The notes: generated by a model not told the origin, from the sequence alone. Positions 1 through 8,805 are shown, numbered from the stretch's first letter. The stretch is DNA of 64,000 nucleotides from Pedobacter zeae (GCF_014196715.1 NZ_JACIEF010000003.1:1083874-1147873), one strand, 5' to 3'. Numbers and translations: made by a program.

Positions 1-280
1 CGTTTACGACTTGTCCAAAACATAAATCAGACAAAGCTTTTTTCGCCTTATTGCCGTATGGTTGCGATTTGCTTTTCTCTGGGCAATCGATATGTGCCAA
101 ACGGATTTTAATGGGCTGATGCCGGTACAGGACCTCCATGGTATCTCCATCTAAAATTCGTATGACCTTGGCGGTAAAAACAAGATTGCTGTCATTAATG
201 TCCTTATGGTCTGCAGGCCGGATGAAACAGGACTGAAGCGTGAGCAATAACAGGAGCAGGCTTACTTTTCCCAGCCGCAT
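1..280 (-). CDS. SNase-like thermonuclease lipoprotein, 3' end missing
   Basis: Only the first 93 codons are present because the gene runs off the left edge. It starts with ATG at 278-280. A hydrophobic Leu run ending in QSC (Cys18) looks like a lipoprotein signal, so the enzyme would be anchored in the envelope. After it come the staphylococcal-nuclease signatures: KVIRILDGDT (the Arg and Asp that bind calcium and phosphate) and IRLAHIDCPE. By family knowledge these cleave DNA or RNA with calcium. The start overlaps the end of the upstream small gene by 19 bp, so the two are probably translationally coupled. The second half of the catalytic domain cannot be checked here. Confidence 0.85.
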   Translation of the reverse strand, partial: MRLGKVSLLLLLLTLQSCFIRPADHKDINDSNLVFTAKVIRILDGDTMEVLYRHQPIKIRLAHIDCPEKSKSQPYGNKAKKALSDLCFGQVVN

Positions 281-471
281 AGTGTTTTTCCGTCTTTTTT
301 AGCTTTTTCTATATCAATTGAAATAATCCTGTAAGTACAATTGCTTAAACCGCGGCATTTTGGACTGTTATGGTATTTTTTTGCACCAGGACTGTTGCAG
401 ATGTATACAGTTGTGCTTTCTTTGCAGGTAATATTCGCCAGGAAAAAGAGGAGCAAGGAGAGTGTTTTCAT
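262..471 (-). CDS. Small exported Cys-rich protein (69 aa), unknown function
   Basis: A 69-residue protein with a short hydrophobic signal (residues 1-16, ending LANITC, possibly a lipoprotein Cys16). The mature part has the pattern VYICNSPGAKKYH, then PKCRGLSNC, then a final CGW, giving four Cys and one His that could bind metal or form disulfides. Small domains of this YH-x-CRGL-x-C type occur in Bacteroidetes next to or fused to secreted nucleases (recalled, not searched). Here the gene directly precedes and overlaps the SNase gene by 19 bp, which supports a shared role. No reaction can be assigned. Confidence 0.7.
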   Translation of the reverse strand: MKTLSLLLFFLANITCKESTTVYICNSPGAKKYHNSPKCRGLSNCTYRIISIDIEKAKKDGKTLCGWEK

Positions 472-499
472 GATGAGGGGGTGGTTTAAGGAAAAATAA

Positions 500-1369
500 T
501 TATGGTTTTTCTTTAATGAAATTATTGATTACAATTTCTACGTCGGAGGGCAGGCCTGTTGTTTGAAGCTCAAATTTCTTCACCTTCATGGCTTTAAACC
601 AATCGCTCCAATATTGCTTAATCACATCTTCTTCGTAGGGATTTTGCTCAGAAGGATTGATCCCCAGAACAATAATCTCCAGATCTTTCAGATTATATTC
701 GAAAGGAATAAAGCCAAGACCGTTTTTTTTGATAGTAGCAAGATAATTAGCAGAAGTAAGTTTTTTCGTTTTTATAAACGCAGGAGTAATATAAGAGCTT
801 TTACCTCCATTTAAAAAGATACTTTTTTTATGGTACATATAACCATCGGTTAAGATTACCAAAATGTTTCTATGTTTTTCTTTAATGCAATAATTCTCGA
901 CATTGTTTTTGAAGAATTTCCAAATGTCAGAACCCACATAGTGGCCACTTTTAATTGCATTTTGATAGATTTTCGAAGGAATTTCTGAAAAGTTCTTCTC
1001 TACATCCAGTATATTCATTCTATTAACAGATTTATCAAAATTTACCTTTAATTGTTGGCTTAGTTTATCAATGCCTGGCATTTTGGGGATTGGGTCAAAA
1101 AAGACCTGCATTTGGTCGTTGAGTAAAAGGACTTTTTTCTTTTTAATGTGATTAATAAATGCCTTTTCTACAGATTTGATGTATTGAAGATCTCTTTGAT
1201 AGATATCAAAATTCTTTTTAGGATCAATTCGATCTGATAAATCTAACAAAAAGCTAATATTGAGATTTTGTACTTTTGATTGCCCTGTTGTTGTTTTGCT
1301 TTCCATTTTAAAACTACTGGTAAATAAGAGGATTAAAATTAGTGGGCATAGTAATAATTTTACTTTCAT
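500..1369 (-). CDS. von Willebrand factor A-like exported protein
   Basis: The chosen start is the ATG at 1367-1369, giving a hydrophobic signal (MKVKLLLCPLILILLFTSSF). An upstream in-frame start at 1432 would lie inside the preceding gene. The mature protein begins with NISFLLDLSDRID, which resembles the first vWA strand with a degenerate MIDAS (DxSDR instead of DxSxS). A second vWA-like core strand, NILVILTDGYMY, follows in the middle. vWA domains bind proteins, often through a metal ion. It is the last gene of a minus-strand operon with three membrane proteins (11 bp after the previous gene). The partner and function are unknown. Confidence 0.65.
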   Translation of the reverse strand: MKVKLLLCPLILILLFTSSFKMESKTTTGQSKVQNLNISFLLDLSDRIDPKKNFDIYQRDLQYIKSVEKAFINHIKKKKVLLLNDQMQVFFDPIPKMPGIDKLSQQLKVNFDKSVNRMNILDVEKNFSEIPSKIYQNAIKSGHYVGSDIWKFFKNNVENYCIKEKHRNILVILTDGYMYHKKSIFLNGGKSSYITPAFIKTKKLTSANYLATIKKNGLGFIPFEYNLKDLEIIVLGINPSEQNPYEEDVIKQYWSDWFKAMKVKKFELQTTGLPSDVEIVINNFIKEKP

Positions 1370-1379
1370 GATAATTAAT

Positions 1380-2708
1380 TTATAATGCAGGTAAATAAAC
1401 AGCGTTTTGAGCATCGTCACTTGCTCCAACATTTTTCAGATTTTCATGGTAGCAAGCAATACAATCATTCTGGAGATTGTTCTTTTCAGTTTGTGAAATG
1501 CGCAGTTTTTCACTAACAAATGTTATCCAACCTTTAACATATTCAGAAGCATATAATACATATTCTTTAGTAGGTATGATCACCGAATCGATTATTCTTT
1601 GGAGTTCAATAATTCTCCCCTCGGCTTTTACTGTGCTTTCTTTGATGTTGGCGAGCTCTGTGATAAGTATTTCTTTCTGGCTTTCTATATCCGTAATCCT
1701 GTCTTTATGGATCTGTATATCTTTCTGCCTGCGTTGTTGTTCATGTTTGATCTTATCTTTTTCGCGGTGTTCTTTCATAATAAAATCGAAAACAACACCC
1801 CAGATTACATAAACGACAAAACCTGCGAAAATGATTCCCCAAAACTGAATTTTAGAAAAGGCGATCCAAAGGTTAAAGGGAGGTGAATCAATTTCTCGGT
1901 TGGCTTTGTAAATGCTTTCTTCAATCTGGTAGGCTAAGATCGCATCGAAGATAAAAGTGGTTAGAAAAAGTAAGCCTATTTTGGTATAATTTTTCCAGCT
2001 TTTGTTCTCTCCAAACATGTGGATTAAATATCCTAAACCTAAAAATACAAAAGGGATAAAGGTAACGAATGCACCCTCAAGTCCACCATCTTTCCAAGCT
2101 TTCTCGAAGGCTTTTGAATCCAGGATGTTCATAATAACTGTACTGGTAGCATCGAATTGTTTGAAGAAAGCCGAGTAAGATGTAGAAATATAAAAGGTAA
2201 ACAAATATAAGCTGAGCGGCAAAAGAATAATCAGGCCAATCCAAAACTTGGTGGATGCACCTTTTGAAGCACTGATATGATATTTTTCGGGATTTCTGAC
2301 CAAGTCATTAATCTCGAATTTCAAATCTTCAATAGTATCTTTTACTAATCTTATATTACCTTCAACAGTTTTAATTTGCTCTTCTTTGTTTGTTTTGCTA
2401 ATGGCAAGGGCTTTAATTTCTATTTCCTTTTCGCTTTTTTCATTCAGATAGGGCTCTTTTGCCTGTTTCTGTTTTTCTACCAATTCTTTCTCTTCATTTT
2501 GGAATTTTGCATAAATGGCATTCAAGCAGATAGATAGGGCAAGCGGACTTCCGCTGTTTCGCGATCCATCTCTGAAACCGGCTTCGTGAAAGGTTATTTT
2601 TCTTACTTCCACATTTTCTTCATTTGCTGGTTCCTTGAGCTCAACATCTTCATCTTGTGGTTGCTCCATAGGTTTTGAGGAGAAAAAATTTTCTATTTTG
2701 GGAATCAT
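1380..2708 (-). CDS. Four-TM coiled-coil membrane protein, unknown function
   Basis: A 442-residue protein starting with ATG at 2706-2708. An acidic N-terminus is followed by a charged coiled coil (about residues 75-135), then four hydrophobic segments (about 165-185, 215-240, 246-265 and 288-312) and a second long Lys/Glu/Gln-rich coiled coil (about 320-385). The coils are probably both cytoplasmic. It is not recognised beyond this architecture, which resembles the DUF4407 protein at 45.4 kb in layout but not obviously in sequence. It lies between the 126-residue membrane protein gene and the vWA-like gene, all on the minus strand with short spacing. Confidence 0.65.
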   Translation of the reverse strand: MIPKIENFFSSKPMEQPQDEDVELKEPANEENVEVRKITFHEAGFRDGSRNSGSPLALSICLNAIYAKFQNEEKELVEKQKQAKEPYLNEKSEKEIEIKALAISKTNKEEQIKTVEGNIRLVKDTIEDLKFEINDLVRNPEKYHISASKGASTKFWIGLIILLPLSLYLFTFYISTSYSAFFKQFDATSTVIMNILDSKAFEKAWKDGGLEGAFVTFIPFVFLGLGYLIHMFGENKSWKNYTKIGLLFLTTFIFDAILAYQIEESIYKANREIDSPPFNLWIAFSKIQFWGIIFAGFVVYVIWGVVFDFIMKEHREKDKIKHEQQRRQKDIQIHKDRITDIESQKEILITELANIKESTVKAEGRIIELQRIIDSVIIPTKEYVLYASEYVKGWITFVSEKLRISQTEKNNLQNDCIACYHENLKNVGASDDAQNAVYLPAL

Positions 2709-2733
2709 AGCTTTAAATTTTGGGTTTGATTAA

Positions 2734-3114
2734 TTATTTTATTTCTTTTTTCGCCGAAACAATCCGGTCTCTGGTATAGGTTTTGGAAACAGTCATTACT
2801 TCAGTAGCTTTTTCTTCTTTTACGGGCTCCTTTTTTTCATAATAGCTGATGATCAAAAAAAGCAATCCGGTTATTACATCTAGCGGAATCCAAATACTTT
2901 TTCTATGCAGATAAACAGGTAATATTGGATTGAAAAGAAGCAATACAACCATAAAAACAACGGTAAGCGAATAATTTTTTTGCTTAAAGAAGTTGTAAAT
3001 AAGTACGATAGCACCTAATGAAACTATTGCTCTTAAAAAAGTATAATAAGCTATAGGCAGTCTCAATATGGCAATGAAACAGGCAATTGCACAAATGGTG
3101 AGGAATTGTTTCAT
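2734..3114 (-). CDS. Small polytopic membrane protein (DUF6804-like)
   Basis: A 126-residue protein with about four closely spaced hydrophobic segments between residues 1 and 95, then a charged Lys/Glu tail. Overall pattern and length fit the DUF6804 family of small membrane proteins (from memory, not searched). The start is the ATG at 3112-3114. It lies 25 bp upstream of the coiled-coil membrane protein gene and is probably in the same operon. No biochemical role is known. Confidence 0.6.
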   Translation of the reverse strand: MKQFLTICAIACFIAILRLPIAYYTFLRAIVSLGAIVLIYNFFKQKNYSLTVVFMVVLLLFNPILPVYLHRKSIWIPLDVITGLLFLIISYYEKKEPVKEEKATEVMTVSKTYTRDRIVSAKKEIK

Positions 3115-3158
3115 GGTATGAAAATTAGATTTTCTAATATTGATTGTATCAGTTGCAT

Positions 3159-3539
3159 TTAGCCCCTGTAAACAATAGCATCATTAAGTGCATTAACAAT
3201 ATTCTGAACATACAGCCTGTCTTTAGAAACAATACTGTTTACTTCACCTGCATTTGTGCTAATCCTTACTGTAAATTCATTTTTAGTAAGTACCAAGATT
3301 AAAATGCCCAGAGCAAAAAGAATAAAACCCAAAATCCTCGAAGATTCTGAAAAAAGCATCAGAAAACCAATAATTACCATTATAATAGGTAATGTTCTAT
3401 TTTTTATAATTTCAAAAATATGAACAGAAGAGATGTTCCGCATTGCATAAGTCTTTGAATTGGTTACATACCTTGACTGTGTAACTGTAACATTTACATC
3501 TTGATAAAATGTTACCTCGTTTTGTAATGGTCCTTCCAT
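3159..3539 (-). CDS. DUF6232-like membrane protein
   Basis: The ATG at 3537-3539 gives a 126-residue protein. A longer form from 3575 would need a TTG start and adds 12 residues of no obvious value. The N-terminal part (FYQDVNVTVTQSRYV and a following beta-rich stretch) and the adjacent pair of hydrophobic segments (about residues 50-90), then a short beta/alpha tail, match the DUF6232 layout. It is the first gene of the 3.5-0.5 kb minus-strand operon. The function is unknown. Members resemble small PH-like membrane-associated domains, but that is an inference. Confidence 0.6.
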   Translation of the reverse strand: MEGPLQNEVTFYQDVNVTVTQSRYVTNSKTYAMRNISSVHIFEIIKNRTLPIIMVIIGFLMLFSESSRILGFILFALGILILVLTKNEFTVRISTNAGEVNSIVSKDRLYVQNIVNALNDAIVYRG

Positions 3540-3803
3540 GTTTAGTTTATTAGAGTGTTTAAGTTTATACTCCAAAACTACCTAACCTGATACGGCTCTC
3601 CTTACGGAAAACCGTAAAATGAAAAACAATTTTAAAAATGATAGAGCCTGATTGATAGTTGGTTATGTGCCTGCAAGAAAAGGAATAGCTTCTCTCCGCA
3701 AGCACAAATTTACCTGGACAAATTAGTTTTGCTGGGCACTTTTTGGGTTCGCTACTGCATTGCGTTTCGCCTGGAATGATATCAAACCAAGAAGTTGAAA
3801 AAA

Positions 3804-4139
3804 TCATTCCTCAGGCTTCACCTCATCTTCTGATTTTTCTTTCTTCCACCAGTTATTATCCAGGCGTTTAATGGAAATAAATGCACGGGTAAGCCCTGGT
3901 TTCATGGTTGTGGTATCGAGGTGCCTGGGCCATACGTGGATAATGGTATCTTTCCCGATGCACACCCACCAGAAGGTCTTCCCGTAACGGCGGGTCGTAT
4001 AAACTTCGCTGATGGTTCCTTTAATTACTTTGGTGTTAAAGCCAGGTTCCATTAGCTGATAGGTGATTACTTTCTTTTTTTGTGCATAGGCTATGCCCGT
4101 TGCGAAGGTTAAAATTAGCAGTGTAATGAGTTGTTTCAT
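3804..4139 (-). CDS. Small exported protein, unknown function
   Basis: A 111-residue protein with a clean Sec signal peptide (MKQLITLLILTFATGIAYAQ, cleavage expected after AYA). The mature part is basic, beta-rich and has paired aromatic residues (FWWVCIG, NNWWKK) but no motif I recognise. The start is the ATG at 4137-4139. It stands alone between the nuclease gene upstream and the membrane operon downstream, all on the minus strand. Confidence 0.55.
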   Translation of the reverse strand: MKQLITLLILTFATGIAYAQKKKVITYQLMEPGFNTKVIKGTISEVYTTRRYGKTFWWVCIGKDTIIHVWPRHLDTTTMKPGLTRAFISIKRLDNNWWKKEKSEDEVKPEE

Positions 4140-4357
4140 GCCGCTAAGGTATTCAGGCTAAAAACAGATTCCTTACGGCTAACCTTAGGGTAATTCCTCC
4201 CACTTCAATACCATTGACTGGAACAGAGAGATCTACTCATATGAAGGACCCTGACGAGTTCAGGGTGACGATATTTTTTAAAAATGAGCGGCTGCCCTGT
4301 CTGCTCCCAAAACAGGCCATGAAGCAGCCCCTGCATTTTTTAGTGAAGAGCGGATAA

Positions 4358-5422
4358 TTAATAATTTTCTAAAGTTTGATGTAATTGAGCCCTGTAATCG
4401 TAAAGTTCATCCAGGCTAAACAACTGTTTTTTCTCTCCGGCATCTTTTCCGTTATGAAAAGTTTCGAGGTATTTATTGGCGGTATTAAAGTGGAACCTGC
4501 AGATCGGTTTGCGGTTATTATCATCCAGTAATACACCGAAATATGATTGGGTATCGCGGTAGGCAATGCGTGCAGCAGGAATTTTTTCGCGTAGAATAGC
4601 CTTCACAATCTGGAAAGCTTCCAGCTCTTCTTCGGTAGTTACAATTTTGGAAGAATCAGGATCTACGGTAACGGGCATCACTTTTTCTCCATCCTTTTTT
4701 TCAATTTTCTCGTTAATATTCAGGGCCGATTTTAAACGATCGCTGATGGATTCGTTGATGGAAACAGCCAGGGCTTTTTTGGTATATTCTTTAAAAGCGA
4801 TCATCCGGTTTGCGGTGAGCGGTTTGTCGAAAAACCGGCTCACCAATAATTTTACGATTTCGTCGGATGGGGTATCAATTTCTTTTTCAAATTCTTTCCT
4901 GATGGCTTTAATGTATTTTAAACCTTCGGCCGAATCGAGAATATTTTCCAGGTTATACTCATTTTTGGTAAAGCTTTGGAGGATTTTAATGGCATTGTCT
5001 TTCAGGTCTTCAATATCGATGGTAAAGAAAGGTTTCTCATCCATAATATTGGGTTTTTCGAGATCGGTATAGAAATTATAAACCGTACCATTGGTTAACA
5101 CACCAAACCTGGCCTTAGAAACATGGTAGTAGCGGTGCAGCTGCGAATTGTGTGCATCGGCACTCTCTTTCCAATGTTTACATTCGAAAATGAGAATGGG
5201 TTCACCGTTTTTGCGGATCACATAATCCACTTTTTCGCCCTTTTTAGTGCCGATATCGCAGATGTGCTCGGGTATCACTTCTGTGGGGTTAAAAATATCG
5301 TAACCGAGGATTTGAATAAATGGCATTACAAATGCATTTTTAGTGGCCTCCTCGGTATTGATCTGGTCTTTTAAACCCACCACCCGTTGATGGAGTTGTT
5401 CTAATTTAAGTTTAAGATCCAT
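4358..5422 (-). CDS. HsdR N-terminal-domain nuclease-like protein
   Basis: The start chosen is the ATG at 5420-5422 (MDLKLKLEQLHQRVVGL). The 28 codons upstream overlap the YegP-like gene. Residues about 25-105 match the N-terminal nuclease domain of type I restriction R subunits (HSDR_N): NAFVMPFIQILGYDIFNPTEV, then a PD-(D/E)xK core with VDYVI and IFECKHW (Asp, then Glu-x-Lys). No helicase or methylase follows, so this is a stand-alone nuclease-like protein rather than a full restriction system. The remaining 250 residues are mostly helical with a small C-terminal beta part. Defence or DNA-repair roles are both possible. Confidence 0.75.
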   Translation of the reverse strand: MDLKLKLEQLHQRVVGLKDQINTEEATKNAFVMPFIQILGYDIFNPTEVIPEHICDIGTKKGEKVDYVIRKNGEPILIFECKHWKESADAHNSQLHRYYHVSKARFGVLTNGTVYNFYTDLEKPNIMDEKPFFTIDIEDLKDNAIKILQSFTKNEYNLENILDSAEGLKYIKAIRKEFEKEIDTPSDEIVKLLVSRFFDKPLTANRMIAFKEYTKKALAVSINESISDRLKSALNINEKIEKKDGEKVMPVTVDPDSSKIVTTEEELEAFQIVKAILREKIPAARIAYRDTQSYFGVLLDDNNRKPICRFHFNTANKYLETFHNGKDAGEKKQLFSLDELYDYRAQLHQTLENY

Positions 5423-5432
5423 AGCGTTTCCG

Positions 5433-5765
5433 TTAAATGGTTTCATCAACAATTTCAGCACCAGGTGCATTTGCCTTAACCGATTCGATACCCTTATTGC
5501 GTGCATCTTCGGTAGTATACAGCTGGCTTGTGCCGATAACCTCTCCGTTTCCCGCCTTCAGGTTGAAATAATAAGTGCCGTTTTTGGCGATTTTCCTGTC
5601 GTACCCGGCATCGGTGGTTGCATTGTTCTTAACCGATTCGATGCCTTTATAACACGATGCCTTAGCATTGTAACCTTCGCTGGTGAGGATCGCCTGTCCG
5701 TTTGCAGCTTTAAGGTTAAACTGATATTCGTTATTGCTTCTTTTAGTAATGATAAACTTTCCCAT
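5433..5765 (-). CDS. YegP-family protein (two DUF1508 repeats)
   Basis: A 110-residue protein built from two copies of the DUF1508 unit: YQFNLKAANGQAILTSEGY followed by GIESVKNNA, and YYFNLKAGNGEVIGTSQLY followed by GIESVKANA. This is the standard YegP layout. The start chosen is the ATG at 5763-5765 (MGKFIITKR). An upstream start adds six residues. The family is cytoplasmic and of unknown biochemical function. The gene is followed after 11 bp by the HsdR-like gene. Confidence 0.85.
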   Translation of the reverse strand: MGKFIITKRSNNEYQFNLKAANGQAILTSEGYNAKASCYKGIESVKNNATTDAGYDRKIAKNGTYYFNLKAGNGEVIGTSQLYTTEDARNKGIESVKANAPGAEIVDETI

Positions 5766-5860
5766 AGTTATTTTTTTGATCAAAAATAGGAGGGGAATAA
5801 GGACAAACCTTACGGGAAACCGTAGCAGCGCTAGTTAACTGGTTAATTGTTGATCCATCG

Positions 5861-6071
5861 ACAGGCTATCATTGAATCTATAGAAAATCGTCCTTTCGAC
5901 TGGAGTGTGCCGATTTTTCATCGGTAGCGAAATGGAGAAATCTAAAGAGACAGATTTAGCTTCGCTGAGCACTCCGTGGTTCTCGACTGCGTTGCACTCC
6001 GTTCGAAATGACGACCCGTGAGCGGGCTGTCACTCATATTGATTTTTATACAATAAATTATCCCTCAGGAT
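5861..6071. repeat. Dispersed palindromic repeat, copy A
   Basis: About 210 bp of non-coding sequence nearly identical, in the same orientation, to 40998-41190. The core is an imperfect palindrome: CGTCCTTTCGACTGGAG near 5889 pairs with CTCCGTTCGAAATGACG ending near 6013. Shared flanks include ACAGGCTAT on the left and CACTCATATTGATTTTTATAC on the right. It fills most of the 5766-6166 spacer. No ORF is present, so it is best described as MITE-like or REP-like. Confidence 0.8.
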
Positions 6072-6166
6072 AGTAATTGCCCGGAAGAATGAAATGGCCA
6101 GGAGCTGACCGAGACTAACCGTTTTCACACTGTGCAGAAATAAAATGCCTTACCCTTTGCGCTTTC

Positions 6167-6832
6167 CTAAATAATCCCGATATCTTTACAATAAGCGATA
6201 AGCTGTTCATTTTTGGAGAAACCGAGCACTTCTTTCATCAGATTAAGGCGTTTTTCTATGCTACTCAGGCCAGAAGGTTTAATATTGTTTTCCTGGAGGT
6301 AGTAAGGGATGTTTTTTTGAGGTGTACCTTCCACCAGCTGGGAGATGATGGCAATATCCAAATCTGAAAAATCGTGCGAATTATTTTCTTTCCTGGCCAG
6401 TTTTAAATCAGGCGAAAGGTATTTTTTATGGTTGAGGATGGCAGCTATAGCGAGTTTTAAATACTGACCATCATGGCGGGCCTTACGCACGTAACCATCA
6501 ATGTGCATTTCTTTAAATAGCGAATCAATAACTGCAGTTTTACTTTCCCCGGAAAATACCAAGGTTTTTAAACCGGGTTGTACTTCTTTTGCGGCTTTAA
6601 TAAGTTCGGCCCCTCCCGTAATTTTTTGGCGATTATGGTCTTCCTCAAAATAAAGGTCGGTAATCAACAGATCGTAAGGCTGCCCTGTTTTAACGGCATT
6701 TTTTATCCAAGTAAGTGCATCGTCGCAATAAAAAACATATTCAGGTTTTTCTGCACCCAGTTCGGTCAATGTTTTTTGCAACGAAATATTCTGTGTTTCA
6801 TGATCTTCGGCAATCAGTATTCTTTTAAACAT
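6167..6832 (-). CDS. Response regulator (REC plus helical output domain)
   Basis: A 221-residue regulator. The REC domain (1-125) has the acidic pair ED (9-10), the phospho-acceptor Asp59 in LLITDLYF, and the switch Ser in LVFSGES. The C-terminal 75 residues contain a LuxR-like helix-turn-helix pattern (DLDIAIISQLVEGTPQKNI, then a recognition region), so it is probably a DNA-binding NarL-type regulator. It follows the TPR histidine kinase gene by 11 bp and is the expected partner. The target genes are not evident. The divergent region at 8.8-9.1 kb is a candidate because of its dense repeats. Confidence 0.85.
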   Translation of the reverse strand: MFKRILIAEDHETQNISLQKTLTELGAEKPEYVFYCDDALTWIKNAVKTGQPYDLLITDLYFEEDHNRQKITGGAELIKAAKEVQPGLKTLVFSGESKTAVIDSLFKEMHIDGYVRKARHDGQYLKLAIAAILNHKKYLSPDLKLARKENNSHDFSDLDIAIISQLVEGTPQKNIPYYLQENNIKPSGLSSIEKRLNLMKEVLGFSKNEQLIAYCKDIGII

Positions 6833-6843
6833 ATTTAATACAA

Positions 6844-8508
6844 TTAAGAAACCGGAAAAGAGATTTGGATTTTAAGCCCCTTTTCAACTTTGGTATCAAA
6901 GGTAATGGTACCACCAATTGCATCAATACGGGTTCCCGTATTCGTTAAGCCATTTTTAGGTTGTGGCTTGCCTGCAATGCCAATGCCATTATCGGTATAA
7001 TAAATGTTTATTTTTTGCTGTACCTGTTCAAACCTGATCACCACATCGCTTGCGTGGCTGTGTTTGCTCATGTTTACCATCAGTTCCTGTAGGATATGTT
7101 CTATTTCCTCTTTTGCCTGTTCTGAAACTTTCTCCCATAGTGCTGCCGAATTTCCAACAAGTACTACCCGTGTGTTTTCGGAAGCGAAAGATTTTAAGGT
7201 TTCAGAAATTTTTTCGTTGAAAGGTTGGTTTTTCAATTCAGGTTTTTCATAAGAAATATCGCGCGATTGCTCATAAAGTTCCTCTATCTCATTGATGATA
7301 GGGCTGTCTTTTAAAGTTTCCTGATGATCGAGTTTACTCATAATGCGATACAATCCGTTAGCCACAACATCATGTACTTTTTGGGAGGTTTTAAGCTTAT
7401 TATTGCGGATAGTGTTTTGAGCTTCGAGTTCTAATCTCTGTTTCCTTTTTTTATACCAAAGTGTACCTACAATAATAAGTAAAGGAATACAGGTAATGAG
7501 TATAATAATCTGATACCTTTTGCCATCGTTGTCCTTTTGTAGCACGAGATTATCGGCTTTGCTTTTTTCGGTTTCGTAACGGATCAGGGCAAATTGGTTT
7601 TTGGCAGTATTACGAGCAAACTGAACGCTATCGTTCAGTTTTTCATAAACACTAAAAAAAAACTTAGATTCCTTTGTTGGGCTTAGCTTTATAAGTTTTT
7701 GCAAAGCCTGTAATTGATCATCAGGGCTTTTTATTGCTTTTGCCACACTATACATTTTATCAGCATAGAAAAGTGCTGAATCGGATCTTTTCTCGATGTA
7801 ATAATCTGCAAGATGCGCATAGCTTGAATTTTGCCCCCACTTATCTTTTTTCTTTTCACGGATGTGAAGCGCTTTTAAAAAAATGGGTATGGGATTATAA
7901 TGCCGATTTTGACGCCACTTTGTCAAAGACATATTTGTTAATATACGAGGAAGAACTGTACTGTCTTGAGTAAGCTCGGCACTCTTTAGTATTTTCTCAA
8001 AATAAGTTAATGCTTCAGAATATCTTTTTTGATCTGATAAATTTATCGCGAGATTACCTGTATATATAATTTTAGATTTTTCTTTAATAGCTAATTTAAT
8101 AGATTTCAAGTAAAATGTATCCGCTTCTGCGTAGTTGTAGAGTTGGTGCGCAACTTTACCTAAATTATTATAATTTGTTGAAAGGATTTCCCGTTCTAAC
8201 GTATCAGCAACATTTAGATATTTAATTGCAGATAATGACATTTCTTGGCTTCCGAAATAATCATTTTGATCACCACTAATGATTGCCATATTTATTAGGC
8301 ATTTGGCAATTCCTACACTATCCTTTGTGTTCGAAAAATCTTCCCTAGCTTTATTAAAATAGATGAAACTGCTGTCAGGTAAATTATGATCAGAGAAATA
8401 CCAAGCTCTTTCGTAGTTTGGATTGGTGCTATTGGCTTTTTTTTCAGATTTTTTTTTATTGCAGGATAAGAGCAATAGCAAGAGAAGAGGCGTTATCAGT
8501 TTTTTCAA
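6844..8508 (-). CDS. TPR-containing histidine kinase (lipoprotein-type N-terminus)
   Basis: A 554-residue kinase that uses a TTG start at 8506-8508 (no nearby ATG). Residues 1-16 form a lipoprotein-type signal ending LLSC. Residues about 30-300 are TPR repeats in the periplasm. One TM segment (about 330-350, IIILITCIPLLIIVGTLW) leads to a NarX-type dimerisation helix with the likely phospho-His in KVHDVVANGLYRI, then an HATPase domain (ELMVNMSKHSHASD, then DNGIGI). TPR kinases of this build are common in Bacteroidetes and sense unknown envelope signals. The gene is separated from the upstream small gene by a terminator hairpin, so it probably has its own promoter. Confidence 0.85.
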   Translation of the reverse strand: MKKLITPLLLLLLLSCNKKKSEKKANSTNPNYERAWYFSDHNLPDSSFIYFNKAREDFSNTKDSVGIAKCLINMAIISGDQNDYFGSQEMSLSAIKYLNVADTLEREILSTNYNNLGKVAHQLYNYAEADTFYLKSIKLAIKEKSKIIYTGNLAINLSDQKRYSEALTYFEKILKSAELTQDSTVLPRILTNMSLTKWRQNRHYNPIPIFLKALHIREKKKDKWGQNSSYAHLADYYIEKRSDSALFYADKMYSVAKAIKSPDDQLQALQKLIKLSPTKESKFFFSVYEKLNDSVQFARNTAKNQFALIRYETEKSKADNLVLQKDNDGKRYQIIILITCIPLLIIVGTLWYKKRKQRLELEAQNTIRNNKLKTSQKVHDVVANGLYRIMSKLDHQETLKDSPIINEIEELYEQSRDISYEKPELKNQPFNEKISETLKSFASENTRVVLVGNSAALWEKVSEQAKEEIEHILQELMVNMSKHSHASDVVIRFEQVQQKINIYYTDNGIGIAGKPQPKNGLTNTGTRIDAIGGTITFDTKVEKGLKIQISFPVS

Positions 8509-8535
8509 TACTTTTATTATTTAATCCCCTAATTT

Positions 8536-8567
8536 AAAAAAAAGCGAGCAAAAATTGCCCGCTTTTT
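8536..8567 (-). terminator. Rho-independent terminator after the 64-aa gene
   Basis: On the minus strand AAAAAGCGGGC and GCTCGCTTTTT pair around an AATTTTT loop, with one G-T pair, and are followed by further T residues. It sits between the small exported peptide gene and the kinase gene and should end or reduce transcription from the former. Confidence 0.7.
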
Positions 8568-8574
8568 AAATCCA

Positions 8575-8769
8575 TTATCTAGGAGGATTATTTCCAGTGT
8601 CGCCACCGGTGCCATCATCACCTGGATCTGTCGGTGGTGGATCTCCCGGATCACCAGGATCCGTATCATTGGTGCTTACTACTGTACCACCGTTATGGTT
8701 GCAATTGTTATTTGTATTTGTAGGCGTTGCCAGGCCAAGTAATATGGCAATAAAAAGAGGTAAAAACAT
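8575..8769 (-). CDS. Small exported Gly/Pro/Asp-rich peptide (64 aa)
   Basis: Starts with ATG at 8767-8769. Residues 1-16 are a short hydrophobic signal (MFLPLFIAILLGLATP). The rest is low complexity: Asn/Thr/Gly, then DPGDPGDPPPTDPGDDGTG, with one or two Cys/His residues (CNH). It looks like a genuine exported peptide because it has a signal, a promoter-sized upstream spacer and its own terminator, but the opposite strand is also open so coding is not certain. It could be a spacer-like surface peptide or the ligand of the adjacent kinase. Neither is shown. Confidence 0.5.
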   Translation of the reverse strand: MFLPLFIAILLGLATPTNTNNNCNHNGGTVVSTNDTDPGDPGDPPPTDPGDDGTGGDTGNNPPR

Positions 8770-8805
8770 CTTGTCAAAAATTAAAGGGTGATAAAATCTG
8801 TAGGT

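Noticed and set aside
3565..3807. 80-residue ORF on the minus strand with Cys-rich start
   Set aside because: No signal, no plausible start context, and the codon pattern looks like non-coding repeat sequence translated between two genes.
4358..5422. Complete restriction-modification system
   Set aside because: No methylase, specificity subunit or helicase is near the nuclease domain.
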